From assembly GCA_948470475.1 (NCBI GenBank), contig OX419345.1:10734501-10798500 (forward strand): a DNA stretch of 64,000 nucleotides, in the 5' to 3' direction. The translations under genes and the position numbers were made by a program. The DNA is from Galaxea fascicularis. Lineage: Eukaryota; Cnidaria; Anthozoa; Scleractinia; Euphylliidae. The notes beneath the pieces are model-generated. The model was not told the origin of the DNA. It did no database searches and was given only the letters and a program-made list of their open reading frames with translations. Positions 21,501 to 28,200 of this stretch are shown piece by piece (positions within the stretch are counted from its first letter, which is position 1; the number at the start of each line of letters is the position of its first letter).

Positions 21501-23311
21501 CATTTTCACAGCTTTTTCAAGAGTCAAAGTCGATTCCAACTGCATCTTTTCACTTAGTGTAGCATCTTTAACTCCCACCACAATACGATCCCGAATCATC
21601 TCTTCTTTCAGGGCGCCAAAATTGCAATGCTCGGCCAAGCAATGAAGCGACGTGATGAATTCCTCGGCAGTTTCGTCAGCCTGGGTTCGCTGGTTGAATT
21701 TCGCTCGCTCGTAAATGACATTTCGCCTAACCAGGAAATACTGGTCGAACTTTTCCTTTACTTTGTCGTATTTTAGCCGGTCTCCCTCATCGCCAAACAC
21801 AAATGTAGTCATAACATCGTCGGCGGCATCGCCCATCGCGTATAGCAATGTGTTTACTTGGATTTCTTCGCTTTTTTTGTGTAGATCACACGCCATCCGA
21901 TATCGACCAAACCGACGAATCCATTTCTCCCACTCGTCTGGCTTTTTGAAATCGAACATTTCGGGTGCAGTAATCTTGTTAGCCATGATTTCTCCAGAAC
22001 AGTAGGACGCTTACTTCCCGGGTTTCTTCTGCTGTCGCGGCGAACAATTTCTCTTTTGTCAATATTTAGCTTCGCTCGAGTGACCTCGAAGAACTCTCCT
22101 GTATTTTCCTCTGAGGGCCTCGGCTATCCAGCTATTCTTCTCGTCAAGGGACTCAAACAACCACTTCTGACACCATGTTGTGTTATTTATCGGCGAGCGT
22201 AAAAGATCAAAACGACACCATTCATTCAAGAACTCAAGTGCCTTTACTCAAAGTCACGTGACTCGGTACAAAGTACAAACTATAACGATTTCAACATCAC
22301 AACAGGAACAGCCCTCATTAAATCAGCAATTGCACCACATTAATTTAAGATACCACATTTTCATTATTATTCTCTGTTACACCATTATATTCACCTTGTA
22401 CTAACTTAATATTCCAACTGATGAAGGCAGAAGAACTACTGAAACATGAATCCTCTAAAAAAAATTTGTTTCCTTTCTAAAAATCACATCATTGCTGCTA
22501 TTATCAAGACAACATGGATTATAGTTTACACATACTGATTAATATTAATTTACATGTTTTAGGGAGTTGACATGATGTAATACGAGGATTAAGTTCTTCC
22601 TTGTCAGTACCCTTTTTGCTATTTGTTATCCTTTGCAAATAAAGTTTAAATTTACATTTACATAAATTAAGTCGGTACAAATCGGTAAGACATCACACTG
22701 ACCATAAAACTTAAAACCTTAAAACTCAAAATCTCAACTAATTGCTTCAAAAACGCCGACAAATTGGATTTTAAAATATCTAAGGAACTCGGAATAAATA
22801 TAAATAAATAAATAAATGACTAGGTAAATGACAGTGAGTGAAACCATTAATTCATTGGACTTTAAGTTTCAGTAAAGCTTAAGTTCAACGCTATGTGTAA
22901 ATGACCAGCAGCCAGTCAGTGGCTTTATACCTCACTTGGTTAGAGCATCGCTCCGGTATCATGAGATCACAGGTGCAAACCCCGTTAACCCTGTTGAAGT
23001 CCTGAATTTTTTCAGGCTTCTTTACGCAACTGCATAAATCGCGTTCACAACAACTGCGATGATCATTCTTCATTTCATTGTTCAGTTGTATCAAATCAAA
23101 TTCTAACCCTTCACTCATAATGTCACACTTACTACCACGATGGCAAAGAATATCACGGTACCTTTTGGACCCCGACTGCCGGTCATTTAGTGTTTGAAAA
23201 ACTTCTCCGGGTGCCGGAGCAACAACGGAAGTATCAGCAACGATAAGGTAAAGAAATAATGACATTACCGTCTTCGTAGGCATAATTTCTGTAATTCCTA
23301 TGCCTTGCCAT
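448..23311 (-). CDS. HBS1L: HBS1-like translational GTPase, 3' end outside window
   Basis: Gene-level entry; exons follow separately. HBS1L is an eEF1A/eRF3-type GTPase that with Pelota recognises ribosomes stalled with an empty A site and starts their rescue in no-go and non-stop mRNA decay, in the cytosol. Joining 14 exons gives 481 codons with consistent splice phases. In order: an acidic N-terminus; the HBS1 N-terminal helical domain (residues about 93-138); a low-complexity linker; then the GTPase domain with G1 GHVDAGKST (274-282), switch-I ERERGITMD (about 326-334), G3 DAPGH (351-355), G4 NKLD (413-416) and the G5 region (S452-G-L). Domain II and III exons should lie left of position 448. 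The start is the ATG at 23311: its 14 codons resemble the conserved metazoan HBS1L N-terminus, and the donor follows immediately. An alternative terminal exon (8893-10838) gives a second, SKI7-like product. The long introns carry many transposons. Confidence 0.93.
727..1667. mobile_element. Tc1/mariner-type MITE in an HBS1L intron
   Basis: The two ends are inverted copies of about 22 bp with two mismatches, starting CAGTA and containing GTTGCCCAGTAT. They are flanked on both sides by TA (725-726 and 1668-1669), the target site of Tc1/mariner elements. Related copies of the same motif recur inside as a second inverted pair near 908-950 and 1304-1326. No transposase reading frame is present, so it is non-autonomous. 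Confidence 0.7.
1846..1920 (-). CDS. HBS1L: HBS1L exon: helix after G4
   Basis: A 25-codon exon in phase 0 at both ends, too short for most ORF callers. It encodes [17 protein letters not shown] and KQAGFK, the segment expected between the G4 NKLD motif and the G5 strand of HBS1L. Acceptor CACTAG lies just right of 1920; donor GTGTGT just left of 1846. Confidence 0.9.
1921..2499 (-). other. HBS1L intron
   Basis: Intron of about 580 nt. It holds a G-rich run near 1990-2010 and two direct copies of a GTACGTGTAAA motif (about 2295 and 2404). No coding exon was found. Confidence 0.55.
2500..2646 (-). CDS. HBS1L: HBS1L exon: G4 motif
   Basis: A 49-codon exon, phase 0 at both ends. It encodes [20 protein letters not shown], then [17 protein letters not shown] and ends AVNKLDN, so it supplies the G4 guanine-specificity motif NKLD. 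The donor after it reads GTGAGT and the acceptor TTTCAG. Confidence 0.93.
2647..3196 (-). other. HBS1L intron with a short dispersed repeat
   Basis: About 550 nt. Around 3005-3150 is a GGTCACCA / TGGTGACC inverted motif set and a GGCTTGAAAT segment, probably part of a dispersed repeat. No coding sequence seen. Confidence 0.4.
3197..3314 (-). CDS. HBS1L: HBS1L exon: switch I end and G3 motif
   Basis: A 118-nt exon encoding [20 protein letters not shown], then [19 protein letters not shown]. It carries the effector-loop threonine of GITMD and the G3 motif DAPGH, both hallmarks of translational GTPases. The first base completes an arginine codon split with the exon at 4458-4541. Confidence 0.94.
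3315..4457 (-). other. HBS1L intron
   Basis: AT-rich intron of 1143 nt between the G3 exon and the preceding exon. Reading frames on either strand here are short and lack family signal. I see no clear mobile element. Confidence 0.5.
4458..4541 (-). CDS. HBS1L: HBS1L exon: switch I lead-in, after the AT-AC intron
   Basis: An 84-nt exon encoding [20 protein letters not shown] then ETGEERER. The spacing and sequence match the conserved stretch between the P-loop and GITMD in HBS1L. Its left donor is a normal GTATG. Its 5' boundary is reached only with a non-canonical AC acceptor, which also restores the conserved HKYE context and the reading phase. Confidence 0.92.
4542..4711 (-). other. U12-type AT-AC intron of HBS1L
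   Basis: Read on the minus strand, the intron begins ATATCCTTTT (4711 down to 4702), the textbook AT-type U12 donor. It has TTCCTTGAC at 4558-4550, close to the U12 branch-site consensus, and ends in AC at 4543-4542, about ten bases after the presumed branch adenosine. No phase-compatible GT-AG pair here keeps the conserved protein sequence. The minor spliceosome would be required. Confidence 0.9.
4712..4793 (-). CDS. HBS1L: HBS1L exon: P-loop (G1)
   Basis: An 82-nt exon encoding [20 protein letters not shown] then SKKSMH. It holds the nucleotide-binding P-loop; the first glycine codon is split with the exon at 6462-6534. Acceptor TTTGCAG. The exon ends at an AT-type U12 donor. Confidence 0.94.
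4794..6461 (-). other. HBS1L intron
   Basis: A 1668-nt intron. Open frames such as those near 4958-5338 are unsupported by any family similarity. I see nothing I can name. Confidence 0.5.
6462..6534 (-). CDS. HBS1L: HBS1L exon: first strand of the GTPase domain
   Basis: A 73-nt exon encoding [19 protein letters not shown] then NLVVIG, the basic lead-in and first beta strand just before the P-loop. Donor GTAAG; acceptor CTGTAG. Confidence 0.92.
6622..6709 (-). CDS. HBS1L: HBS1L exon: linker
   Basis: An 88-nt exon encoding the polar linker [20 protein letters not shown] then KMAGKNKEQ. The sequence is not conserved, but the phases fit both neighbours (one base in, none out). The donor is an atypical GTTTTG; the acceptor CCCTTAG is good. 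Confidence 0.75.
7117..7312 (-). CDS. HBS1L: HBS1L exon: linker, skipped in the SKI7-like form
   Basis: A 196-nt exon encoding a Ser/Pro/Thr-rich linker ([20 protein letters not shown]... ending STKKSRE). It joins the exon at 11032-11082 in phase, which bypasses the large 8893-10838 exon and gives the full-length GTPase. Confidence 0.8.
7313..8892 (-). other. SKI7-like exon 3' UTR and intron
   Basis: This stretch is intron for the full-length HBS1L transcript and, at its right end, the 3' untranslated region of the alternative terminal exon. It contains an inverted pair of GGGATCCATATTCA at about 7531-7544 and 7989-8003, which may bound a short MITE rich in GTCGTCC. No exon was found. Confidence 0.45.
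8204..8209 (-). terminator. Possible poly(A) signal of the SKI7-like isoform
   Basis: AATAAA on the minus strand, about 685 nt downstream of the stop codon at 8893. It is the best canonical hexamer I noticed in this 3' UTR; use is not shown. Confidence 0.3.
8893..10838 (-). CDS. HBS1L: Alternative terminal exon giving an SKI7-like HBS1L isoform
   Basis: A single 1946-nt exon with its own stop. Spliced to the exon at 11032-11082 it completes an 802-residue protein that shares HBS1L residues 1-154 but lacks the GTPase. In vertebrates the corresponding short HBS1L form links the cytoplasmic exosome to the SKI helicase complex. What supports this here: the position between N-terminal and GTPase exons; a long Ser/Leu/Gln-rich region with about 33-residue repeats (LDLLQ.S.QNTLL followed by SAPLSSLSQ); a conserved-looking C-terminus with KPSLFGLAL (residues about 738-746), fitting the exosome-binding RxxxFxxxL pattern with Lys for Arg; and [10 protein letters not shown] near the end. 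The acceptor at 10839-10840 is the one that fits the phase. The ATG at 10767 lies 24 codons into the exon, so an independent start is unlikely. Confidence 0.85.
11032..11082 (-). CDS. HBS1L: HBS1L exon: last exon shared by both isoforms
   Basis: A 51-nt micro-exon encoding [16 protein letters not shown]. Acceptor TTTCCAG, donor GTGAGC, one base carried in and out. It is the branch point of alternative splicing: to 10838 (SKI7-like) or to 7312 (GTPase). Confidence 0.8.
11083..12509 (-). other. HBS1L intron
   Basis: A 1427-nt intron. The stretch 11400-11900 is less AT-rich and lacks reading frames; it could be an old repeat but I cannot assign it. Confidence 0.4.
12510..12641 (-). CDS. HBS1L: HBS1L exon: HBS1 N-terminal domain
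   Basis: A 132-nt exon encoding [20 protein letters not shown] then [20 protein letters not shown], the small helical HBS1 N-terminal domain with a UBA-like helix pattern. In yeast and animals this domain contacts the ribosome entry side. Acceptor TTTCAG, donor GTAAC. Confidence 0.92.
13588..13758 (-). CDS. HBS1L: HBS1L exon: acidic N-terminal region
   Basis: A 171-nt exon encoding [20 protein letters not shown] and an acidic stretch ([12 protein letters not shown]) ending DPISE. It links in phase to the N-terminal domain exon. Acceptor TTTTTAG, donor GTATG. Confidence 0.9.
14398..14650 (+). mobile_element. LINE 3' end (CR1/L2-like), inserted antisense to HBS1L
   Basis: The plus strand encodes [18 protein letters not shown] and [10 protein letters not shown] before a stop, the usual C-terminus of CR1/L2-type ORF2. 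It is followed by a 3' UTR with AAGCGCCTAAGAAC and an ATT-repeat tail. A related tail in the opposite orientation closes the window near 63938-64000. Confidence 0.75.
15949..16367. mobile_element. TTAA-flanked foldback MITE A
   Basis: A near-complete palindrome of 419 bp: the arm starting AGTGCCTATAACCCC returns in inverse as GGGGTTATAGGCACT, with arms of about 190 bp meeting near 16150. TTAA lies at 15945-15948 and 16368-16371, the target signature of piggyBac-type transposition. No coding capacity. Confidence 0.85.
16372..17270. mobile_element. TTAA-flanked MITE B (piggyBac-like ends)
   Basis: Termini CCCATTGACTACC and GGTAGTCAGTGGG are inverted copies, directly flanked by TTAA at 16368-16371 and 17271-17274. 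Ends beginning CCC next to TTAA match piggyBac-type elements. The left TTAA is shared with element A. No transposase is encoded. Confidence 0.75.
17378..17443 (-). CDS. HBS1L: HBS1L exon 2
   Basis: A 66-nt exon encoding [20 protein letters not shown]. The [10 protein letters not shown] core matches the conserved acidic N-terminal motif of animal HBS1L. It carries two bases in (completing the split Asp codon from exon 1) and one base out. Confidence 0.92.
17826..17954 (-). repeat. Gypsy 3' LTR
   Basis: This 129-bp repeat begins TGTTGTGTTATTTAT and ends CATCACAACA on the plus strand. It matches 22176-22304 except for two transitions (near positions 16 and 42 of the LTR), about 98.4 percent by eye. 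Confidence 0.95.
17955..17964 (-). promoter_or_regulatory. Gypsy polypurine tract
   Basis: AAGGGGGAGA on the minus strand lies directly next to the 3' LTR, where plus-strand DNA priming by the retroelement is expected. Confidence 0.8.
18088..20766 (-). CDS. pol: Gypsy Pol: reverse transcriptase, RNase H, integrase
   Basis: An open frame of 892 codons; the pol frame is open from 20817. Residues about 30-220 are the reverse transcriptase, with [13 protein letters not shown] and a QVDD catalytic motif in place of the more usual YVDD or YMDD. RNase H follows ([24 protein letters not shown]). The integrase has an HHCC zinc domain ([13 protein letters not shown]) and a DDE core ([27 protein letters not shown]), then a basic, Ser/Pro-rich tail without an obvious chromodomain. 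It resembles the K02A2.6-like gypsy polyproteins common in marine invertebrates. The true N-terminus is upstream, because Pol is normally cleaved from a longer polyprotein; the first Met is only an ORF boundary. Confidence 0.93.
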   Translation of the reverse strand: MFRGLGCMDGVYEIKLDESVTPFNLCTPRRIPIPLLPQVKEELERMEQMGVIEQVDQPTQWCSPIVVVPKRNGSVRICGDFVQLNKAVQREVHQMPTTEQTLAKLSGAKIMSKLDANSGFWQRKLSENSKLFTTFITPWGRYCFTRLPFGISSAPEHFQKAMQRILEGFDGVECQVDDILVFGETQEQHDKRLIAVLERLADANVTLNLEKCKFSTDKVEFLGHVIGKDGVQIDPAKVEAVAQMGEPTDIAQLRRFLGMVNQVGKYIPNLADMTKPLRDLLSKNNAWLWTEAQQKAFNAVKKALVSVPTLALYDPAKETRVSSDASLFGLGAVLTQAQEDGGWKPVAFISRALTPTEQRYAQVEKEALAVTWACERLSDYLIGKPFHIETDHKPLVPLLGSKNLNEMPPRIQRLRMRLLRFQYSISHVPGKSLTTADALSRAPINQEQQSGLQEEEIALYAHSVLSEIPASDRHLEEIRERQEEDEVCRQLTVYCQLGWPEKDRVPEALKGYWSERGEITLVRGLLLKASRVIIPSCMRIEILDRLHEGHQGITKCRSRAKMSVWWPGLSRQIEDMVQGCRKCAEHRSFRAEPLIPSVVPNRPWQIIGTDLLQLKGRTYLLVVDYFSRYIEVALLSSSQTSQDVIQALKSMFARHGIPDSVRSDNGPQYSSAEFIKFAKEWGFASVTSSPKYPQSNGMAERAVQTAKNVLKKEDDPAKALLAYRSTPLENGYSPAELLFGRKIRSRVPLAAVELKPGWPDLSIVRGKEEVRKQEQKAYFDSHHGARDQKKIPVGTEVWIRDMKVPATVTQEAETPRSYIVSSPRGTIRRNRKDLTPLYPSSPDLSKQGPSSPDSSKQIPEAIKLDVPAAACAAGATTTRSGRVVSAPRRLDL
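20751..21221 (-). CDS. Gypsy aspartic protease
   Basis: A 156-codon frame with [15 protein letters not shown], the DSGA active site of retropepsins, and a C-terminal [11 protein letters not shown] motif. It is in the same frame as gag, separated by the gag stop at 21228-21230. It overlaps the reverse transcriptase frame (open from 20817), so a -1 shift within about 20751-20817 would be needed to continue. I saw no canonical slippery heptamer there. Confidence 0.85.
   Translation of the reverse strand: MSPQVEEVVTEDQFSEDPDTSVFLGEISGDSMRAHPWKAEILVNGVPVSFKLDSGADVSVISEKTFGLLSIQEKLLPPDKKLYGPCKVPLFCKGKFTASLTHNLQCCADEIYVVPGLEQSLLGRSACSRLGTIARILVLTQRTATMRRDSPACFGG
21228..21986 (-). CDS. gag: Gypsy Gag with zinc knuckle
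   Basis: A 252-codon frame starting [19 protein letters not shown]. It has a capsid-like helical region and, near the end, a CX2C-type knuckle (CLRCG) and [10 protein letters not shown]. It stops with TGA at 21228-21230 while the same frame stays open into the protease. Programmed readthrough or a single disabling mutation would both fit. Confidence 0.88.
   Translation of the reverse strand: MANKITAPEMFDFKKPDEWEKWIRRFGRYRMACDLHKKSEEIQVNTLLYAMGDAADDVMTTFVFGDEGDRLKYDKVKEKFDQYFLVRRNVIYERAKFNQRTQADETAEEFITSLHCLAEHCNFGALKEEMIRDRIVVGVKDATLSEKMQLESTLTLEKAVKMARESESVKKQQEVIRSGQRSTSTEIDEIGAKFRAKLQKFPPKKSGGVVGARDKSNPSSCLRCGLSANHSRGNCPALNSVCHKCSKKGHYA
22161..22175 (-). promoter_or_regulatory. Gypsy primer-binding site (tRNA-Leu)
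   Basis: TGGTGTCAGAAGTGG on the minus strand abuts the 5' LTR. It is complementary to the 3' end of a eukaryotic leucine tRNA of the CAG/CAA type, whose mature end reads CCACTTCTGACACCA. Confidence 0.85.
22176..22304 (-). repeat. Gypsy 5' LTR
   Basis: This 129-bp repeat pairs with 17826-17954. LTRs this short are unusual for gypsy. It drives the element in the same direction as HBS1L. Confidence 0.95.
22905..23080 (+). repeat. tRNA-headed SINE in HBS1L intron 1
   Basis: It has a Box A-like TGGTTAGAGCATCGC and a degenerate Box B near CACAGGTGCAAACCCC, followed by a body with GAAGTCCTGAATT and CATTCTTCATTTC. The internal promoter spacing is that of a tRNA-derived SINE. It lies antisense to HBS1L. 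Confidence 0.7.
23269..23311 (-). CDS. HBS1L: HBS1L first coding exon
   Basis: A 43-nt coding exon, ATG plus 13 codons ([14 protein letters not shown]), then donor GTAATG. MARHRN followed by a Tyr/Asp-rich stretch is the conserved start of animal HBS1L, which fixes the start codon. The last base completes an Asp codon with exon 2 almost 6 kb away. A different frame of the same bases continues through the donor into intron 1; that frame is an artefact. Confidence 0.92.
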
Positions 23312-23410
23312 TTTATGGACGTTTTTTCATTTACTAATGGTAATCAGTTCTGCATAAAAATTGTATCAAGCCATAAGGCAAACGAAGACACCTTCCACAC
23401 AGTGTCGGAC

Positions 23411-23420
23411 GCCATCTTGG
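23411..23420 (-). promoter_or_regulatory. YY1-type promoter motif of HBS1L
   Basis: CCAAGATGGC on the minus strand, 100 nt upstream of the HBS1L start codon. The AAGATGGC core is the YY1 site often found at the start of TATA-less housekeeping genes. An identical decamer overlaps the PIPOX start codon. Confidence 0.5.
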
Positions 23421-23424
23421 ATTT

Positions 23425-25191
23425 AAGAAAGAACGAAGCCTCGTTTTGGCTCCAGATTTGACCTCCCAGGACCCTGAGGAAATTGGGTCGGTCAGTCGAA
23501 TTGCACTTTCATTTACCTCATCCCCATGCTCAAGGTTACACAGTCAAAAGACAAGTTTGATCGGATGAAAAACCAAAGTTGCAGGAAACTTGCCCAATAT
23601 TTCGGCCTTTTCGGAGCAATAAGAACAAAATGCTGCATGAAGGTCGAAAGGTAAGGGCGTTAACAAAACCAGGATCGGATTGACAAAACCAGGATCAGAT
23701 CGGATCGGATCGGACTGGCAAAACCCGGACCGGATCATGGAAACATTTAAAACGTTACGTGGCAAAAAATATTTATCCAATTCTGGTGCCTTTGGCCTTA
23801 CAATTCTCACGTTCTCTGTTCACTGCAACAAAATATCAACTCGTTTCACCGATATAACTCCACGAAAAATCTGAGCTAGGAATTTTAAAGACGACGTCAA
23901 ATTGTCAAGTTGTAAATCTAACGGTGGTTGTAAACGTCTTGTTGAAGCCTTTGCAAATTATGCATAGACTTGTGACCACTGAATTTAATAACGCCTCTAT
24001 CAACAACAAAGGCAGTCATCGCACTTAGAAAGTTTGGAATCTTGGCACACCATGACTATCTCCAACGCGGACGTCTCTTACAATTGTCTACATACGGGAC
24101 AATACAACAAACTTATCACCAAGAATTTTTAAGTTTATGTCCATAATTTGATTCTTTTTTTACTCTTTTCATTACACTACTTTATGAGAATTCTAACCTC
24201 CTCTTTGGTCGTTTCACCCGTTGAAGACTGCAGTTTAGGCAGTCGAAAGCTTGTGTTTCTTAAAAGACTCGTTGATCCGGTCTTGGTTTTACCAGTCCGA
24301 TCCGATCTGATCCGATCCGAGCCTATCCTGGTTTTGTCAATCCGATCCGATCCGATCCTGGTTTTGTTAACGCCTGTATTTATATATGAAACAGATGACA
24401 ACGATGGGTTTTATCGGCCTTTCATTTTTAACTCGGTAAGTGGCTTCGCCAATTCTAAGTTGTGGGTTCGCGGTGAAGCTGTTTTCATTAGTTTCCCCAA
24501 AAGACTATTCTCCACACACTATTATTATCCTAACATTTCACTGTCGCACTTGAGGTGGTTTGGTTATTTGAAATGCTTTCCTTTCTGAAACTGCGTTTTT
24601 CTTACTAAGAGGGTGACTATATGACGTGGTAACATGAGGTATATACCTTTCAAAAACTTGGCAGTAATTGCGTACTCCCTCCCCCACCCCCTTGCTTTCA
24701 GCGGACGTTAATTATACCGTTAATGACCCTTAAAAAACAACGCTCGTTATTTACAGCATAAAGGTGTCATTTTCTTTAAAATTCCAATAATTCCTTTGTA
24801 AATGTTATTGACCCCAGAATTCTTTTTAGAACCTTTAACAAGAAAATCGTTTACCTTCTCCGTCACAAAACTAAGAAATGTACAAAGGAAATAATCAGCC
24901 TTCTTGGTTCCGGGCCTTGCACGACAGCTTTCAAGCTGTTTCCCACTGAATGTAAAGGACTTGTACGTATTTTTAGACAGCAGGTACTATGAATAACGTA
25001 CCACAAATTTTAAAGCTTAAGATAATATCAACTTACTTTAAATATTGCTTTCAAATCTGATATATGAAGTGTGTTTATTAGCACAATATGAGTAATGTTG
25101 CTTGAGTGATCACTATACAGTGGACTGATAAAGTGCTTCATGTATTTCTCCACGTATTTCAGTTCCTTTTCACTAAGTTGCAAAGGTGCTC
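23425..25191. other. Intergenic stretch between HBS1L and the coiled-coil gene
   Basis: A presumed head-to-head promoter region. It contains the GGATCGG-rich inverted-repeat element (about 23648-24376). An open frame at about 24822-24989 has splice-like borders, but its phase does not fit the next exon and I do not call it. Confidence 0.5.
23648..24376. mobile_element. MITE with GGATCGG-rich inverted ends
   Basis: The left end reads GCGTTAACAAAACCAGGATC and the right end is its inverse (GATCCTGGTTTTGTTAACGC). Both arms, about 90-110 bp, go on through variable numbers of GGATC/GGATCG units separated by GACAAAACC or CTGGCAAAACC. The interior of about 540 bp has no coding signal. Target duplication not resolved. 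Confidence 0.65.
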
Positions 25192-25278
25192 ATGCAATAT
25201 CTGCATGACAGCGTCGAAAGACAAGGCACTGATTTGACAATGGACGGATTTGAAGTTCTGCCTGCAAGCAGTGTACAG
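25192..25278 (+). CDS. Candidate first coding exon of the coiled-coil gene
   Basis: An open stretch of 29 codons with in-frame ATGs at 25192 and 25240, the latter in better context (ACAATGG). It ends GTACAG before donor GTCAGT, phase 0, which fits the next exon at 31327. It could instead be an internal exon starting about 25178 (acceptor ACTAAG), with earlier exons unseen. Confidence 0.45.
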
Positions 25279-28200
25279 GTCAGTTTAGACTAAAGCTTGT
25301 GCTTTCTTCACAAACATGTTTATCTTACTCGACTGGTTTCCGCTGTACCACCTCAAACTTCCCCACTGAGACTGAACCAGCGTGAATTGTAATCATTTAA
25401 TATACGATATTTACAATTATCAAATCCACTTCGACTAACTCTAGACTGTAAACTGTATCGGTCTATTTGAGTGTTAATTTTCAAGGATATGTGTGTATTC
25501 ATCAGTGAACTCTTTCTTTAATTCTTTAACACTGCCACTGAGGCTAAACTGTTCTAACGGCGTATAAATGCCATAGCGTGCCTCAGGTAAGTTCAGGAAT
25601 TCTGAAATGCTCATCCCACAAACTGAATCACATTAACTAAAGCGCATAATTAAGTTAACTAGTTCCCTTGGTTTTCATAACCTACTTATTTAGTCAGGCA
25701 AAGCCCAGCTACTGTGCCATGCGCACAATCGAGACGACAAATTATTAACAGCTGTGGTATGAATATGGCGGGAGTCACGCGCAGATGTGTCGTTGTTCCT
25801 GGCTATGCACCAAGGAAATGATGGTTTGTTGTTATTCGTAATACGAACAAGTCCAGAAAGAAAACGATACTCTCCTTATTCTTATTCTTATTCTTATTCT
25901 TCTTCTCCTCTTCCTCTTCTTTTCCTTAGTTCTCCGTTTTGCTTTTACTTATATGGCCTTCTTAAATGGCCTTCGTGACATGCGACATAACGCTACATAC
26001 AACATGGTTAGTCAAATAGTTTTAAGTACTGAATCCAAATTCTCGCGCACTACAACCTGTAATAATAAAAACATAACATCTGTCCACCCTGCATGCACAT
26101 ATTACCACGGCAGCTACACTTAAGACCAAGGCAGTCCTGGTTGACTCGATGTGTTTCGAACGGTTGATCACTGAATTTGTTATGAGCAACTGAATTAGGA
26201 AAAGATTGAAAAAGTTGATTTTAAAAATCAAAACTGTATCAAACCAAACCAATAGAACACGGAAAAATGAGCACAATAAACAACAGTGGCACAGGTGCAA
26301 CCGCTATCACAAATGGACTCTGCTTATCGCACTTCGCCTGCAGGCACTAACAGTGTTAATGCACTGTCACTGACAATCTTGCTTGTGAATTGCTGTCATG
26401 TTCCTTAAAGAAATACTTCAACTTGATTTCCGATAGGGGAGCAAGGATAGCGCAGTGGTGAGAACACTCGCCTCTCACCTTTGTGACCCGGGTTCAAGCC
26501 TCGATCGGCTCGGCATCACATGTGGGTTGAGTTTGTTCTTGGTTCTTGTCCTTGCTCAGAGAGGTTTTTCTCCGGGTACTCCGGTTTTCACCTCTCCTCA
26601 AAAATCAGCATTTCCAATTAAATTCCAATTCAATCTGGAGTTCGAGTTCCACAGGTTTGTCAGTCATATGGACTGTTAAGTGTCACGGTCGTTAAAAAAA
26701 AGCCGGTTGATTTGATTTGATTTGGTTTGATTTTTCTGGGAGTTTATCGCCGGATTTATTGTAATCAAGTCAATAAATTTAATTTGCTTGAATAGTAAAC
26801 AATGATAATTCAGAAGTAGAAGTGTTCATGGAACACACGTAAACTCTTCCTTATTTTGCCAAGGTGGTACATAAGTGGGTATATGTTCCTGACAAATTGT
26901 GTGCTGAATTATGCGGGTACCAACAGAGCAGTGTACTCCAAAGGTTTGCTGAAAGCAGAATAAATCAGCGAAACTTGTGTGAGCGGAGTGTTTAAAGGGG
27001 TAGTAACAACACAACCCAAACATTTGTTTGGAGCAGTGTCACATTAAAAAAAATTACAGTTTTCCTACGAACTACTTGATATCTATGGCCACGGAGGGGC
27101 CGACCAGGAGGGGCGACAAGAAAAAGTTGGGCTAATCCTTTTCGAGTTTCATAACTGTGTCGAAGCAAAATTGCATTAAAATAATTGTAGTTTCTTTACT
27201 GTCCAAGAAATCGTAAAATGTTACCGTCAATCTTACATCAGTCTGCAAACTAAATGACTCCTCTATGAAATCGCCAGTAACACCGTCTTACTGTGAAAGC
27301 CGCGCAATACAACTTATTGGCTGGTTGACAGGCTTTTTTCGACTTAAGTTTGATAATTACAAAACGCCATTCCTCTGAGTTGAAAAGTACCCTTAAATGC
27401 CTAAAATGCATTTTATAATTGCAACATAATCTACGCAGATATTGCATTCTATCTACTTTTGAGCGATAACGTACAAGCAAACTCGTGGCATACCCTCACT
27501 TTTCCTTTCGTACTGAAATCAATTTTCGTTCAGTGGATTAAGACAATCCGAAGCCATTGTGCCAAATAAGCCCACGCGAAAATCAAGAGATAAGGTTCCT
27601 TGTCCTATGTAATTTACCTTGAAAATATGTTCTGGTTAATCAATATAAGGCCAGTATTGAAACACCGGATCATTTCTTCTCGCCAACGTGCTTGAACTTC
27701 AAATTAGTCAATTGCGGTTTCTGTATTCACTTGTTCACAAAAGAAAAAAACCCTATGCGATACTAAAACAAATGAGCTCAAGTTGCAGTCAGTGACAAGC
27801 GCGGGGAAATCTTACAACGAATTTAGTCCAAGATCGCGTCTCTTCCTATCATTTTGAAAAACAATAAGGCATGGACATCACGCGCCACTTTAAAATCAGA
27901 GTGACTTTGACGAGGTATGATCATCACGAGTTTGCATAAAAATCCAGCATTTAAGCACGATTTCCATAGAACTGTCAGCTCTCAGTTTAAAGAAGTGATC
28001 ATTGACTTTCTCGACAAGTCTAAAGAAAAACATTCTCCAAGACATGTTTGTGCTAGCGACCAAATTTTTGGGTCTCATGAGAAATTTGTACACAACATAA
28101 CAACAATAAGGGCCGATTACTTTTATTTTAAGAAATATATTGATATTTTTCATCGAAGTTGCAAGTAAATTGCACTTTGAATGCTACAGTTCTAACTCTG

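Larger units (their letters stand above)
17826..22304 (-). mobile_element. Complete Ty3/gypsy LTR retrotransposon in HBS1L intron 1
   Basis: A 4479-bp element on the minus strand, in the same orientation as HBS1L. It has 129-bp LTRs, identical except for two differences I counted, bounded by TG...CA and by the 5-bp duplication GGAAC (17821-17825 and 22305-22309). Order on the minus strand is LTR, primer-binding site, gag with zinc knuckles, protease, reverse transcriptase, RNase H, integrase, polypurine tract, LTR. No env-like frame. A stop codon separates gag from protease and a frame change separates protease from reverse transcriptase, so this copy is probably defective although recently inserted. 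Confidence 0.95.

Noticed and set aside
22917..22990. tRNA gene
   Set aside because: Box A/B-like words are present, but the sequence does not fold into a cloverleaf by eye and continues into a SINE body. The heads at 26436 and 61928 were rejected for the same reason.
22891..23283. 130-codon minus frame with a signal-peptide-like start
   Set aside because: Its first bases are HBS1L exon 1 read in another frame, it runs through the GTAATG donor, and its C-terminal half is the antisense of a SINE.
24822..24989. Possible plus-strand exon of about 55 codons
   Set aside because: Open, with AG and GT borders, but its phase does not fit the exon at 25192-25278 and the composition gives no support; a chance frame of this length is plausible.
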